Source: a virus. Taken from it: a stretch of 31,373 nucleotides of DNA. A program made the translations under genes and the position numbers. Shown here piece by piece: positions 1 to 8,195 of the stretch (within the stretch, counting starts at the first letter, position 1; each line of letters opens with the position of its first letter). The notes beneath the pieces are model-generated. The model did not search any database. It was not told where the DNA came from and saw only the letters and a program-made list of their open reading frames with translations. The stretch is taken from IMG/VR virus record IMGVR_UViG_3300025626_000080, positions 1 to 31,373 of that record; one strand, written 5' to 3'.

Positions 1-1548
1 CCAATATCCGTTAACTATCCGTTTTTCTTCAAACCGATCCAGGACGGTATGGATCGTCCTAAAACAGAACTTGCATACAGAGTTCCAGCTTCGAAGCTTA
101 CTAGAAGGAAGCTTGAGAGCAATGAGCAATTAAGAGAATTAGATGGACTTGATACAACAATTGACTGGAAAAATACAGGTGACAACTCTTATGATGGTGA
201 AAAGCTAAAACTATTAGCTCATGATGAAAGTGGTAAGTGGGAAAGACCTGATAATATATTAAATAACTGGAGAGTTACAAAAACCACATTAAGGCTAGGA
301 TCAAGGATTGTAGGCAAATGTATGATGGGCTCAACTTCAAATGCTTTAGATAAAGGTGGAGACAATTTTAAAAAACTATACGAAAGTTCAAACGTTACAA
401 AAAGAAATAGAAACGGACAAACTGCTTCTGGACTCTATAGCTTGTTCATACCTATGGAGTGGAACTACGAGGGATTCATCGATACTTACGGATTGCCTGT
501 ATTCGTTAGAGGACAAGATAATATCAAAGGAGCAGATGGTTATGAAATTACAACAGGAGTTATTGAACACTGGGAAAACGAAGTTGCAGGATTAAAAGAA
601 GATAGTGATAGCTTAAATGAATATTACAGACAGTTTCCAAGAACTGAAGCTCATGCTTTTAGAGACGAAACTAAAGATAGTTTGTTTAACTTAACTAAGA
701 TATACGAACAAATTGATTACAACTCTGATTTTGAAAACAACAAGCTAGTTACTCAAGGAAGTTTTTATTGGCAAAAAGGTATAAAAGACACTAAAGTAGA
801 GTTTGTTCCTAATAAAAATGGAAGATTTCTAGTATCTTGGGTTCCTAATTTAGAAATGCAAAACAATATAATAATTAAAAATGGTATTAAGCATCCAGGT
901 AATAAAGATGTTGGAGCTTTCGGCTGTGACTCTTATGATATTAGCGGTACTGTTGATGGTCGCGGCAGTAAAGGAGCACTTCATGGATTAACTAAGTTTA
1001 GCTTATTTGACTCTCCACCAAACCATTTCTTTTTAGAGTATATATGTAGACCACAAACCGCCGAGGTGTTCTTTGAGGATGTTCTAATGGCACTTCACTT
1101 TTATGGGATGCCTATACTAGCAGAGAACAACAAACCTCGTTTATTGTATTATTTAAAAAGAAGAGGCTATAGAGGTTTTAGCATAAACAGGCCTGATAAA
1201 GTTTGGAACAAGCTTTCTACAACTGAAAAAGAAATTGGTGGCATACCTAACACCAGTGAAGATATTAAGCAAGCGCATGCTGCTGCTATTGAAAGCTATA
1301 TAGAAAACCACGTTGGTATTGGTGAAAATAACCAATATGGCAATATATATTTTCAAAATACATTAGAAGATTGGGCTAAGTTCAACATTAACAATAGAAC
1401 TAAACATGATGCTTCAATTAGTTCTGGTTTGGCTATAATGGCAGTAAATCAAAATAAATACAAGCCTACAGCTTTACAAAAAAGTAACGGAGTTAGTTTG
1501 AGTATTAAAAAATATGACAATACAGGGTATAATTCAAAATTAATATAA
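1..1548 (+). CDS. terL: Terminase large subunit, C-terminal part (5' end outside window)
   Basis: This is the packaging motor subunit that pumps DNA into the prohead and cuts the concatemer. The frame is open from base 1 (reading PISVNYPFF...), so the ATG at 49 is internal and the gene is truncated by the window edge. The Walker A/B ATPase part is missing. What remains fits the RNase H-like nuclease half: a first acidic motif in GAFGCDSYDISGTVDGRG (about residues 290-307 counted from the ATG at 49), followed by G-rich and acidic segments, and a late helix rich in D/H/E (SEDIKQAHAAAIESYI). It abuts the portal gene with no intergenic base (TAA then ATG), the usual terL-portal order of tailed phages. 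The call rests on nuclease motif style plus position; the missing N-terminus prevents an ATPase check. Confidence 0.85.
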   Translation, partial: PISVNYPFFFKPIQDGMDRPKTELAYRVPASKLTRRKLESNEQLRELDGLDTTIDWKNTGDNSYDGEKLKLLAHDESGKWERPDNILNNWRVTKTTLRLGSRIVGKCMMGSTSNALDKGGDNFKKLYESSNVTKRNRNGQTASGLYSLFIPMEWNYEGFIDTYGLPVFVRGQDNIKGADGYEITTGVIEHWENEVAGLKEDSDSLNEYYRQFPRTEAHAFRDETKDSLFNLTKIYEQIDYNSDFENNKLVTQGSFYWQKGIKDTKVEFVPNKNGRFLVSWVPNLEMQNNIIIKNGIKHPGNKDVGAFGCDSYDISGTVDGRGSKGALHGLTKFSLFDSPPNHFFLEYICRPQTAEVFFEDVLMALHFYGMPILAENNKPRLLYYLKRRGYRGFSINRPDKVWNKLSTTEKEIGGIPNTSEDIKQAHAAAIESYIENHVGIGENNQYGNIYFQNTLEDWAKFNINNRTKHDASISSGLAIMAVNQNKYKPTALQKSNGVSLSIKKYDNTGYNSKLI

Positions 1549-3945
1549 ATGATAAATACTAATTATAATAGTTCATTTCCAGATCAGGTAGTACCTGAAT
1601 CAGAAAAAGCTACACTAGAGTACGGGCTAGCTGTAGGTAGAGCTATAGAAAATGAGTGGTTTAGAAACGATAGAGGAGTTTACGATAGGTTTAACACCAA
1701 CTATAACAACTTCCACAGACTTAGACTATATGCAAGAGGAGAGCAATCTGTTCAAAAATACAAAGACGAACTATCTATTAATGGTGATTTATCTTATTTA
1801 AACTTAGACTGGAAACCTGTACCAGTTGTACCTAAGTTTGTAGATATATTAGTTAACGGTATATCACAAAGAAATTACGAGCTAAAAGCTTACTCACAAG
1901 ATCCTACATCTGTTCAGAAAAGAACTGAATACGCAACAAGCATACTTGAAGATATTAATGCAGCTAAGTATATAGAAGCTGTTAAAAGAACAACTGGTAA
2001 AGATGTTTCAAGAGGTCCTAAAGGAAAAAACATACCTAAGCAAGTCGAAGATATAGAAGCTCACATGCAGTTTGATTACAAACAATCTATAGAGGTTGCT
2101 CAAGAAGAAGCTATAAATTATATATTAGATAAAAATAAATATGATTTAATTAGAAGAAGATTAAACTATGACCTAACAGTATTAGGTATAGCTTGCACTA
2201 AAACAAACTTTAATGAAAGTGAAGGTATAAAAGTAGAATACGTAGATCCATCTTCTTTAGTATATTCATTTACTGAAGATCCTTATTTTGATGATTTGTA
2301 TTATATTGGTGAAGTTAAATCAATAAGCTTAGCTGAGTTAGTAAAACAGTTTCCTGACTTGTCTCCTGAAGATATAAAAGATTTACAAAAATACCGCGGA
2401 AGTGCTCAGAACACTAGGTCTTTAGGCGCTAAGTATGATAATCAAACTGTTCAAGTTTTATACTTTGATTACAAAACTTATACTAACCAAGTTTTTAAAA
2501 TAAAGAAAAAAGATAATGGCTTTGAAAAAGCTTTAGAAAAACAAGATACTTTTTTAGAAGCTGAAGAAACTGACAACTTTAAAAAAGCTCATAGATCTAT
2601 AGAAGTATTATATTCTGGTGCTAAAGTTTTAGGAACTAATAAAATGCTAAAATGGGGTATGTCAAAAAACATGACTAGGCCTGAAGCTGATATTACTAAG
2701 GTTAATATGAATTATTCTTTAGTAGCACCTAGAATGTACAAGGGTAGAATAGAAAGTTTAGTTAGTAGAATTACAGCATTTGCTGATATGATACAAGTTA
2801 CACATTTAAAGCTACAACAGGTAATGTCTAGAATAATACCTGATGGTGTTTATATGGACATAGACGGATTGTCAGAAGTAGACTTAGGAAACGGAACTAG
2901 CTATAATCCAGCAGAAGCTTTGAATATGTATTTTCAAACTGGTAGTATTGTAGGTAGGTCAATGACTCAAGATGGTACTGGTAATCCTGGTAGAGTCCCT
3001 ATACAAGAGTTAAACACTAACAATGGTATGGGTAAAATACAAGGACTTATACAAACTTATCAATATTACTTACAAATGATAAGAGACGTTACCGGGCTTA
3101 ACGAAGCTAGAGATGGTAGTAATCCAGATAAGTATGCTTTAGTAGGTTTACAAAAACTTGCTGCAGCAAATTCTAACGTAGCAACTAGACACATATTACA
3201 ATCTAGCTTGTATGTTACGCTAAGAACTTGTGAGAATATAAGCATGAGAATAGCAGATGCAATAGCTTTTCCTACAACTTATCAAGCTTTAATACAAAGT
3301 GTTTCTTTATATAACTCTAAAACATTAAAAGAGTTGGAAAATAGTAGCCTATTAGATTTTGGAATATCTTTAAATCTAGAACCTGACGAAGCAGAAAATC
3401 AATTATTAGAGCAAAATATACAAGTAGCACTACAAGGCGGGCAAATATATTTAGAAGATGCTATAGAGCTTAGAGAAGTTAAAAACTTAAAGCTAGCTAA
3501 TAGAATGTTAAAAAAGAAGCGTGAAGAAAAAATGGCTAAAGAGCAAGCTGTGCAACAACAAAATATGCAGGCTCAGTCACAAGCTCAAGCGCAAGCAGCA
3601 GAGCAAACTTCTTTAGCTGAAACACAAAAGCAACAAGTTCTTAATGAGCAAAGAATACAACTTGAACAAGCTAAGTCTCAATTTGAAATACAAAAACTTC
3701 AACAAGAAGCACAAGTAAAACAACAACTAATGCAGTCTCAGTTTGAGTATGACATGCAATTAGAAGAGCTTAAAGCTAAAGCAAGAACTGATTCAGATTC
3801 GTCAAAAGAAAATCGTAAAGATAAAAGAGTTTCAATGCAGGGTCAAGAACAAAGACAAACCCAGCAAGAAAAAATAGCACCTGAAAATGCTATGCCTACA
3901 CCACAGGCGGACCAAGGTTTAAACCTTAGCCAATTAATGGGGTAG
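1549..3945 (+). CDS. Portal protein
   Basis: This probably forms the dodecameric portal ring at the capsid vertex through which DNA is packaged and ejected. The protein has 798 residues, which is long for a portal but similar to portals of podoviruses and crAss-like phages. The central part (about residues 60-560) is mixed alpha/beta and contains the segment DVTGLNEARDGSNPDKYA, followed by a helical stretch with an alternating hydrophobic pattern, as expected for the portal wing and stem. The last 150 residues (about 640-780) are Gln/Ala/Glu-rich and almost certainly a long coiled coil, the barrel-like tail seen in large portals. It starts directly after the terL stop and is followed 25 nt later by the scaffold-like gene. 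It ends with TAG. The assignment is mainly from context and length. Confidence 0.82.
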   Translation: MINTNYNSSFPDQVVPESEKATLEYGLAVGRAIENEWFRNDRGVYDRFNTNYNNFHRLRLYARGEQSVQKYKDELSINGDLSYLNLDWKPVPVVPKFVDILVNGISQRNYELKAYSQDPTSVQKRTEYATSILEDINAAKYIEAVKRTTGKDVSRGPKGKNIPKQVEDIEAHMQFDYKQSIEVAQEEAINYILDKNKYDLIRRRLNYDLTVLGIACTKTNFNESEGIKVEYVDPSSLVYSFTEDPYFDDLYYIGEVKSISLAELVKQFPDLSPEDIKDLQKYRGSAQNTRSLGAKYDNQTVQVLYFDYKTYTNQVFKIKKKDNGFEKALEKQDTFLEAEETDNFKKAHRSIEVLYSGAKVLGTNKMLKWGMSKNMTRPEADITKVNMNYSLVAPRMYKGRIESLVSRITAFADMIQVTHLKLQQVMSRIIPDGVYMDIDGLSEVDLGNGTSYNPAEALNMYFQTGSIVGRSMTQDGTGNPGRVPIQELNTNNGMGKIQGLIQTYQYYLQMIRDVTGLNEARDGSNPDKYALVGLQKLAAANSNVATRHILQSSLYVTLRTCENISMRIADAIAFPTTYQALIQSVSLYNSKTLKELENSSLLDFGISLNLEPDEAENQLLEQNIQVALQGGQIYLEDAIELREVKNLKLANRMLKKKREEKMAKEQAVQQQNMQAQSQAQAQAAEQTSLAETQKQQVLNEQRIQLEQAKSQFEIQKLQQEAQVKQQLMQSQFEYDMQLEELKAKARTDSDSSKENRKDKRVSMQGQEQRQTQQEKIAPENAMPTPQADQGLNLSQLMG

Positions 3946-3970
3946 CAATTATTAATTATTATATTATATT
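3946..3970 (+). promoter_or_regulatory. AT-only leader shared with the gene at 6586
   Basis: The spacer between the portal gene and the next start contains TTAATTATTATATTATATT immediately before ATG. The same 19 bases recur at 6562-6580, in front of the next gene after the capsid terminator, followed there by ATATT and ATG. There is no Shine-Dalgarno-like purine run. It could be an SD-independent translation leader or a promoter element; the sequence alone does not decide. Confidence 0.3.
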
Positions 3971-5053
3971 ATGTCAGAAGAAAAAACAAAAGAAGAAGGT
4001 TCTTTTAAAATTAAAAAAACCCCTAAAAAACTTTCTCAAGAAAAAGCAACAATAGTAAAAGCTAAAACAAAAGAAGAAGTTGAAGAAGCTAAAGTAGAGG
4101 AAGTTGTAAAAGAAGAACCTGTTGCTGAAGAAAAACCTGTAGTAGAGCAAGTAGAAAAAACGCCAGACTCTCCTATAATGGAAATAACAGAGCAAGAAGA
4201 AAAACAAAAAGAAGAGATTAAAACACCTGAACCTGAAGTAGCTAAAGCTAACTTACCTGAAAACGTGGAAAAGTTAGTTGATTTTATGAAAGAAACAGGT
4301 GGAACAGTAGAAGATTATGTTAGATTAAATAGAGATTATTCTAACGTAGATAGTGATGCTCTATTACTAGAGTATTATAAAACTACTAAACCGCATTTGG
4401 ACTCTGAAGAAATAAGCTTTTTATTAGAGGATAAGTTTTCTTACGACAAGGACACTGCTGAAGATAGAGAGATTAAAAAGAAAAAACTAGAGTACAAAGA
4501 AGAAGTTGCAAAAGCTAGAAGCTTTTTAGAGGAAACAAAGAGTAAATACTACGACGAAATCAAGTTGAGACCCGGCGTAACTCAAGACCAACAAAAAGCT
4601 ACTGAGTTTTTCAACAGATACAACAAAGAGCAAGAAAAAGCTGAACAACAACACGATACGTTTAAGTCACAAACCAAAGATTACTTTAATAATTTCAAAG
4701 GTTTTGAATTTAACTTAGGTGAGAAACAGTTTAGATATGGCGTTAACAACGCTGACGATGTTGCTGATAAACAATCGAATTTAACTAATTTTGTTCAGAA
4801 GTTTCTGGACGGTGAAGGTAATGTTAAAGATTTCAATGGTTATCATAAAGCTGTTTTTGCAGGAGAAAATGCTGATGCAATTGCTAAGCATTTTTATGAA
4901 CAAGGTAAAGCTGACGCTGTAAAAAACGTTATGGCTAAGTCTAAAAATATATCATCTGAGCCTAGAAATAGTGCTTCTACAATGGATATTGGAGGCTTAA
5001 AAGTAAGAGCAGTCGGAGGTGTAACTAGTTCTAGATTAAAAATAAAACGATAA
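3971..5053 (+). CDS. Putative capsid scaffolding protein
   Basis: A 360-residue, highly charged protein lying between portal and major capsid genes, where scaffolding (assembly) proteins normally sit. Residues 1-95 are low complexity, dominated by Lys, Glu and Val with repeated KEE/VEE/EEK patterns, and probably disordered. About 95-260 is helical and charged with coiled-coil character (KKKLEYKEEVAKARSFLEE). The last 35 residues are basic and end in SSRLKIKR, similar in kind to the basic C-terminal hook that scaffolds use to bind coat protein. No protease motif was seen. The role is inferred from composition and position; it could instead be another head assembly protein. Confidence 0.6.
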   Translation: MSEEKTKEEGSFKIKKTPKKLSQEKATIVKAKTKEEVEEAKVEEVVKEEPVAEEKPVVEQVEKTPDSPIMEITEQEEKQKEEIKTPEPEVAKANLPENVEKLVDFMKETGGTVEDYVRLNRDYSNVDSDALLLEYYKTTKPHLDSEEISFLLEDKFSYDKDTAEDREIKKKKLEYKEEVAKARSFLEETKSKYYDEIKLRPGVTQDQQKATEFFNRYNKEQEKAEQQHDTFKSQTKDYFNNFKGFEFNLGEKQFRYGVNNADDVADKQSNLTNFVQKFLDGEGNVKDFNGYHKAVFAGENADAIAKHFYEQGKADAVKNVMAKSKNISSEPRNSASTMDIGGLKVRAVGGVTSSRLKIKR

Positions 5054-5075
5054 CAATTAATAAAAAAATAGAGAC

Positions 5076-6524
5076 ATGGCTTATACATTTTCAAGCACAC
5101 ACGACTCTACCGCTATTATGCCTGAGAAAGCACAAAATCTTACCAATGGTAATTATTTGGACTTTCAAGCTAATGGAGAGGGTTGGTCAAAGCAATACTT
5201 ACCTGAGTTATACGAAGAGGAAGTAGAGCGATACGGAAACAGAACTTTAAACGGGTTCTTAAGAATGGTTGGCGCAGAGATGCCAATGACATCGGATCAA
5301 GTAATTTGGTCTGAACAAAATAGACTACACATCGGGTACAAAGCTTTCGCAGCTGGCGCTGGAGCTAAGTTAAAAGCATCTGATGGTCACACGGCTAATA
5401 AAATAGAGATTCACTCTGGTGCTGAGAATTGCGCTATTAGAGTTGGTGACTTATTAACTATACTAAAGACTGATTCAGACAAGAGAGTTGTAGCTATTGT
5501 TACAGCTAATTCTACAGTTACTGGAGCTACATCTTCTAGTAACTTAGTAACAACTATCACAGTTGATCCTTACAACTATGCTGCATTAACTAATGCTAGC
5601 CTAGCTGCTGCGGATGCTGTTAACTTGTTTGTTTTTGGTTCTGAATATGCAAAAGGTTCAGCTGGTAGAACAGAAGCTTTACAGCCTGAATTTGCTACTA
5701 AAACAAACAATCCTGTAATCATTAAAGACTATTACGAAGTTAATGGTTCTGATGCTGCGCAGATTGGTTGGGTTGAAGTTGCTACTGAAGACGGAACATC
5801 TGGTTATTTATGGTATCTAAAAGCTGAGTCTGAAACAAGACTTAGATTTGAAGATTACTTAGAAATGACTATGGTTGAAGCTGTACCTGGAACAAATGCT
5901 GCTGGTTTAAAAGGCACATCAGGTATGCTTGATCAAATTGAAAAAGGTGGTCACGTGTTCCAAGGAGCTGCGAATGAAAAGTTAGATTTAGGTGATTTTG
6001 ATTCTATACTTTCAACTCTTGATAAGCAAGGAGCTATTGAAGAAAACATGCTTTTCTTAAATAGAGCTAAAACTTTAGAGATTGATGATCTATTAGCTGG
6101 TCTTAACTCTTATGGTTCAGGTGGTACTTCTTATGGTTTATTTGATAACGATGAGGATATGGCACTTAACTTAGGTTTTTCAGGTTTTAGAAGAGGTTCT
6201 TATGACTTCTACAAAACTGATTGGAGATACTTAAATGATGCTACTACAAGAGGTATGATGAGTGATTTAGATGGTGTTGTGGTTCCTGCTGGAACTTCGA
6301 CTGTTTATGATCAGTCATTAGGATCTAACATCAGACGTCCTTTCTTACACGTAAGATATAGAGCTTCTGAGACTGAAGATCGTAGAATGAAATCATGGGT
6401 CTTAGGATCTGTTGGTGGAGCAGCTACTACTTCTACTGATAACATGGAAGTTCACTTCTTATCAGAAAGATGTTTAGTTGTGCAAGGTGCAAATAACTTT
6501 GTATTGTTAAAAGCAGGATCATAA
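5076..6524 (+). CDS. Major capsid protein
   Basis: 482 residues, forming the icosahedral shell. The N-terminus (SWSKQYLPELYEEEV-like helix, then NGFLRMVGAEMPMTSDQVIW) and the C-terminal stretch VRYRASETEDRRMKSWVLGS followed by FLSERCLVVQGANNFVLL match the pattern I know from marine and crAss-like phage capsid proteins, which adopt the HK97 fold. Residues about 90-190 form a small-residue-rich beta segment (many Ala, Thr, Ser, Val) that could be a surface domain. The gene sits after the scaffold-like gene and is the only one in this cluster directly followed by a strong terminator hairpin, as is common for the most highly expressed late gene. The sequence gives no sign of a cleaved N-terminal delta domain. 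Confidence 0.87.
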   Translation: MAYTFSSTHDSTAIMPEKAQNLTNGNYLDFQANGEGWSKQYLPELYEEEVERYGNRTLNGFLRMVGAEMPMTSDQVIWSEQNRLHIGYKAFAAGAGAKLKASDGHTANKIEIHSGAENCAIRVGDLLTILKTDSDKRVVAIVTANSTVTGATSSSNLVTTITVDPYNYAALTNASLAAADAVNLFVFGSEYAKGSAGRTEALQPEFATKTNNPVIIKDYYEVNGSDAAQIGWVEVATEDGTSGYLWYLKAESETRLRFEDYLEMTMVEAVPGTNAAGLKGTSGMLDQIEKGGHVFQGAANEKLDLGDFDSILSTLDKQGAIEENMLFLNRAKTLEIDDLLAGLNSYGSGGTSYGLFDNDEDMALNLGFSGFRRGSYDFYKTDWRYLNDATTRGMMSDLDGVVVPAGTSTVYDQSLGSNIRRPFLHVRYRASETEDRRMKSWVLGSVGGAATTSTDNMEVHFLSERCLVVQGANNFVLLKAGS

Positions 6525-6533
6525 TCCTAATTA

Positions 6534-6563
6534 AAAGGTGGTCGAAAGGCCACCTTTATTTTT
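6534..6563 (+). terminator. Rho-independent terminator after the capsid gene (GAAA tetraloop)
   Basis: A 10-bp stem (6534-6543 with 6548-6557, one G:U pair) closes on a GAAA loop as C-GAAA-G and is followed by ATTTTT. It starts 9 nt after the capsid stop and before the next start at 6586. It probably ends, or partly attenuates, transcription after the capsid gene, or protects the 3' end of its mRNA. Confidence 0.85.
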
Positions 6564-6585
6564 AATTATTATATTATATTATATT
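6562..6585 (+). promoter_or_regulatory. AT-only leader, second copy
   Basis: This repeats the 19-base leader found before the scaffold-like gene (3952-3970), with an additional ATATT before the ATG. It lies directly downstream of a terminator, which makes a promoter role possible, but AT-rich simple sequence can recur by chance. Confidence 0.3.
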
Positions 6586-7365
6586 ATGGAAACAAAAGAA
6601 AAAAAGGCTCCAGTTAAATCTGTAGCAAAAGAAATTAAAAAAAATACTTGGGAGATTAAAGATAGGCTCTATATGTTAAACACGAGTTACACTCCATTGT
6701 CGTTTAGATTACCAAGTAAAAACATGTTATGGTTTGACGAGGAAAGAGGCGAACAAAGAGAGCTGAGATACGCTGTAAATATGCCTTCTCCATTTATGGA
6801 TGAGCAAAAAGGAACAGCTAGATTAGAGCAAATAGTTTTTGAAGATGGCCTATTGATGGTTCCAAAAGAAAAAGTTGCATTACAAAAGCTACTAAGTTTA
6901 TATCACCCAGCCCTTAACAAAACATATTCTGAACAAAACAAAGCAGAAGAAGCTGCTGAAGACGTAGATTATATAAATGCAGAAATAGATGCTTTAGTAG
7001 CTGCTAGATCTGTAGATATAGATAAAGCAGAGGCTATGTTGAGAGTAGAAATTGGATCTGAAGTTAGTAGAATGAGCTCTAAAGAGATAAAAAGAGACTT
7101 ACTATTAATGGCTAAGAAAAACCCTTTTATGTTCTTAGAGTTGTTAGAAGATGAAAACGTTGATTTAAGAAACGTAGCTATAAAAGCCCAAGAAAATGGA
7201 ATAATAGTTATATCTCAAGATCAAAGAACTTTTAATTGGGGTTCTAACGGTAGAAAATTAATGACAATACCTTTTGACGAAAACCCATACTCAGCAATGG
7301 CTGCGTGGTTTAAGACAGATGAAGGTGTAGAAGTTTACAAAACTATCACTAAAAAGTTAAAATAA
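6586..7365 (+). CDS. Conserved phage protein of unknown function, virion module
   Basis: 259 residues from ATG 6586 (METKEKKAPV). An in-frame GTG at 6538 would add 16 residues (VERPPLFLII...), but these are encoded by the terminator hairpin and the AT-only leader, so I reject that start. The protein has a basic N-terminus, then a compact segment with WFDEERGEQRELRYAVNMPS, a helical acidic middle (about residues 120-180), and a conserved-looking C-terminal part with SQDQRTFNWGSNGRKLMTIP and DENPYSAMAAW. I recall this pattern from structural clusters of marine Bacteroidetes phages but know no assigned function. It is bracketed by two terminator hairpins, so it may be a separately controlled transcription unit. 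A role in head completion or as an accessory protein is only a guess. Confidence 0.75.
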   Translation: METKEKKAPVKSVAKEIKKNTWEIKDRLYMLNTSYTPLSFRLPSKNMLWFDEERGEQRELRYAVNMPSPFMDEQKGTARLEQIVFEDGLLMVPKEKVALQKLLSLYHPALNKTYSEQNKAEEAAEDVDYINAEIDALVAARSVDIDKAEAMLRVEIGSEVSRMSSKEIKRDLLLMAKKNPFMFLELLEDENVDLRNVAIKAQENGIIVISQDQRTFNWGSNGRKLMTIPFDENPYSAMAAWFKTDEGVEVYKTITKKLK

Positions 7366-7382
7366 CAAGTGATTATAATTAT

Positions 7383-7409
7383 AAGAGGTTACTATTGTAG
7401 CCTCTTTTT
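7383..7409 (+). terminator. Rho-independent terminator
   Basis: A 10-bp stem (7383-7392 with 7397-7406, one G:U pair) with a TATT loop is followed by a T run (TTTTT through 7409). It lies 17 nt after the stop at 7365 and 12 nt before the next ATG at 7422. Together with the hairpin at 6534 it isolates the gene at 6586. Confidence 0.8.
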
Positions 7410-7421
7410 AAAATATTTAAG

Positions 7422-8192
7422 ATGATAAATGTTGATGATGTATACAAAACTGTATTACTTATTTTAAATAAAGAGCAAAGAGGATATATAACCCCTGCTG
7501 AATTTAATAAAATAGGTGCACAAGTTCAAAATGAAATATTTGAAAATTACTTTAACGACATTAATCAATATTTAAGACAGCCTCAAACTGACTTTGATTA
7601 TTCTGATAGAGCAGAATACATGGATGAGAAGATAGCACAGTTTAAAAAGGAAGGAACCGTATCTGGTTCAAGTGGTATATTTACAGTACCCACAGACTTA
7701 TATAGGCTAGGCTCTGTTACTTACACAAGTGGGAGTCAAGAAGTAGAACTACAAAAACTAGGAAGAAGAGAGTTCTACAATATAATTAATTCAAAACTAA
7801 CAGCACCATCTTTATCATATCCTGTTTTCTTACAGGAAGACAACACTAGAGATACACATACTAAGATACTAGTATATCCTACCACAATCGCATCAGATTC
7901 TATTAAAGTTCAATATTTAAGAAAACCCGGAGGAGGCACAGACAACGTTGATGATCCAACGTGGGCTTATACAGTTGATGAAGATACTAGTGGTTATATA
8001 TTTGCTGGTACTACAACTGGAACTACAGTAACACCTAGCACAGGTGCTAAAAACTTTGATCTTCATATAGCTGAAAAAACAGAAGTAATAAAAAGAATAT
8101 TACTATATGCTGGGGTTATAGTAAAAGATCCTGTAGTGCTTCAAGCTATGTCTTCTGAACTAGCTAAAGACAAACAATTAGAAAAATCATAA
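7422..8192 (+). CDS. Head-tail connector / ring-type structural protein
   Basis: 256 residues. The first 60 residues are helical (INVDDVYKTVLLILNKEQRG then TPAEFNKIGAQVQNEIF), followed by beta-rich segments with IFTVPTDLYRLGSVTY and a run on ligand-like loops (LQKLGRREFYNIINS), then a Gly/Thr-rich beta insertion at about 180-220 and a C-terminal helix. This layout resembles the small connector or ring proteins that join portal and tail in podoviruses. Function is inferred from position, just after the capsid region and just before the tail tubular-like protein, and from the fold pattern. It may equally be a neck protein of another type. Confidence 0.6.
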   Translation: MINVDDVYKTVLLILNKEQRGYITPAEFNKIGAQVQNEIFENYFNDINQYLRQPQTDFDYSDRAEYMDEKIAQFKKEGTVSGSSGIFTVPTDLYRLGSVTYTSGSQEVELQKLGRREFYNIINSKLTAPSLSYPVFLQEDNTRDTHTKILVYPTTIASDSIKVQYLRKPGGGTDNVDDPTWAYTVDEDTSGYIFAGTTTGTTVTPSTGAKNFDLHIAEKTEVIKRILLYAGVIVKDPVVLQAMSSELAKDKQLEKS

Positions 8193-8195
8193 AAT

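Noticed and set aside
1-48. ATG at 49 as the true terminase start
   Set aside because: The frame is open to base 1 and encodes a plausible continuation; the ATPase domain is missing, so the gene is cut by the window edge.
3974-4207. 77-residue antisense ORF opposite the scaffold-like gene
   Set aside because: It is almost only Phe, Tyr and Arg, the complement of the AAA/GAA-rich sense codons.
6538-6585. GTG start giving an N-terminal extension of the gene at 6586
   Set aside because: The 16 added residues are encoded by the terminator hairpin and AT-only leader; ATG 6586 gives a normal basic N-terminus.
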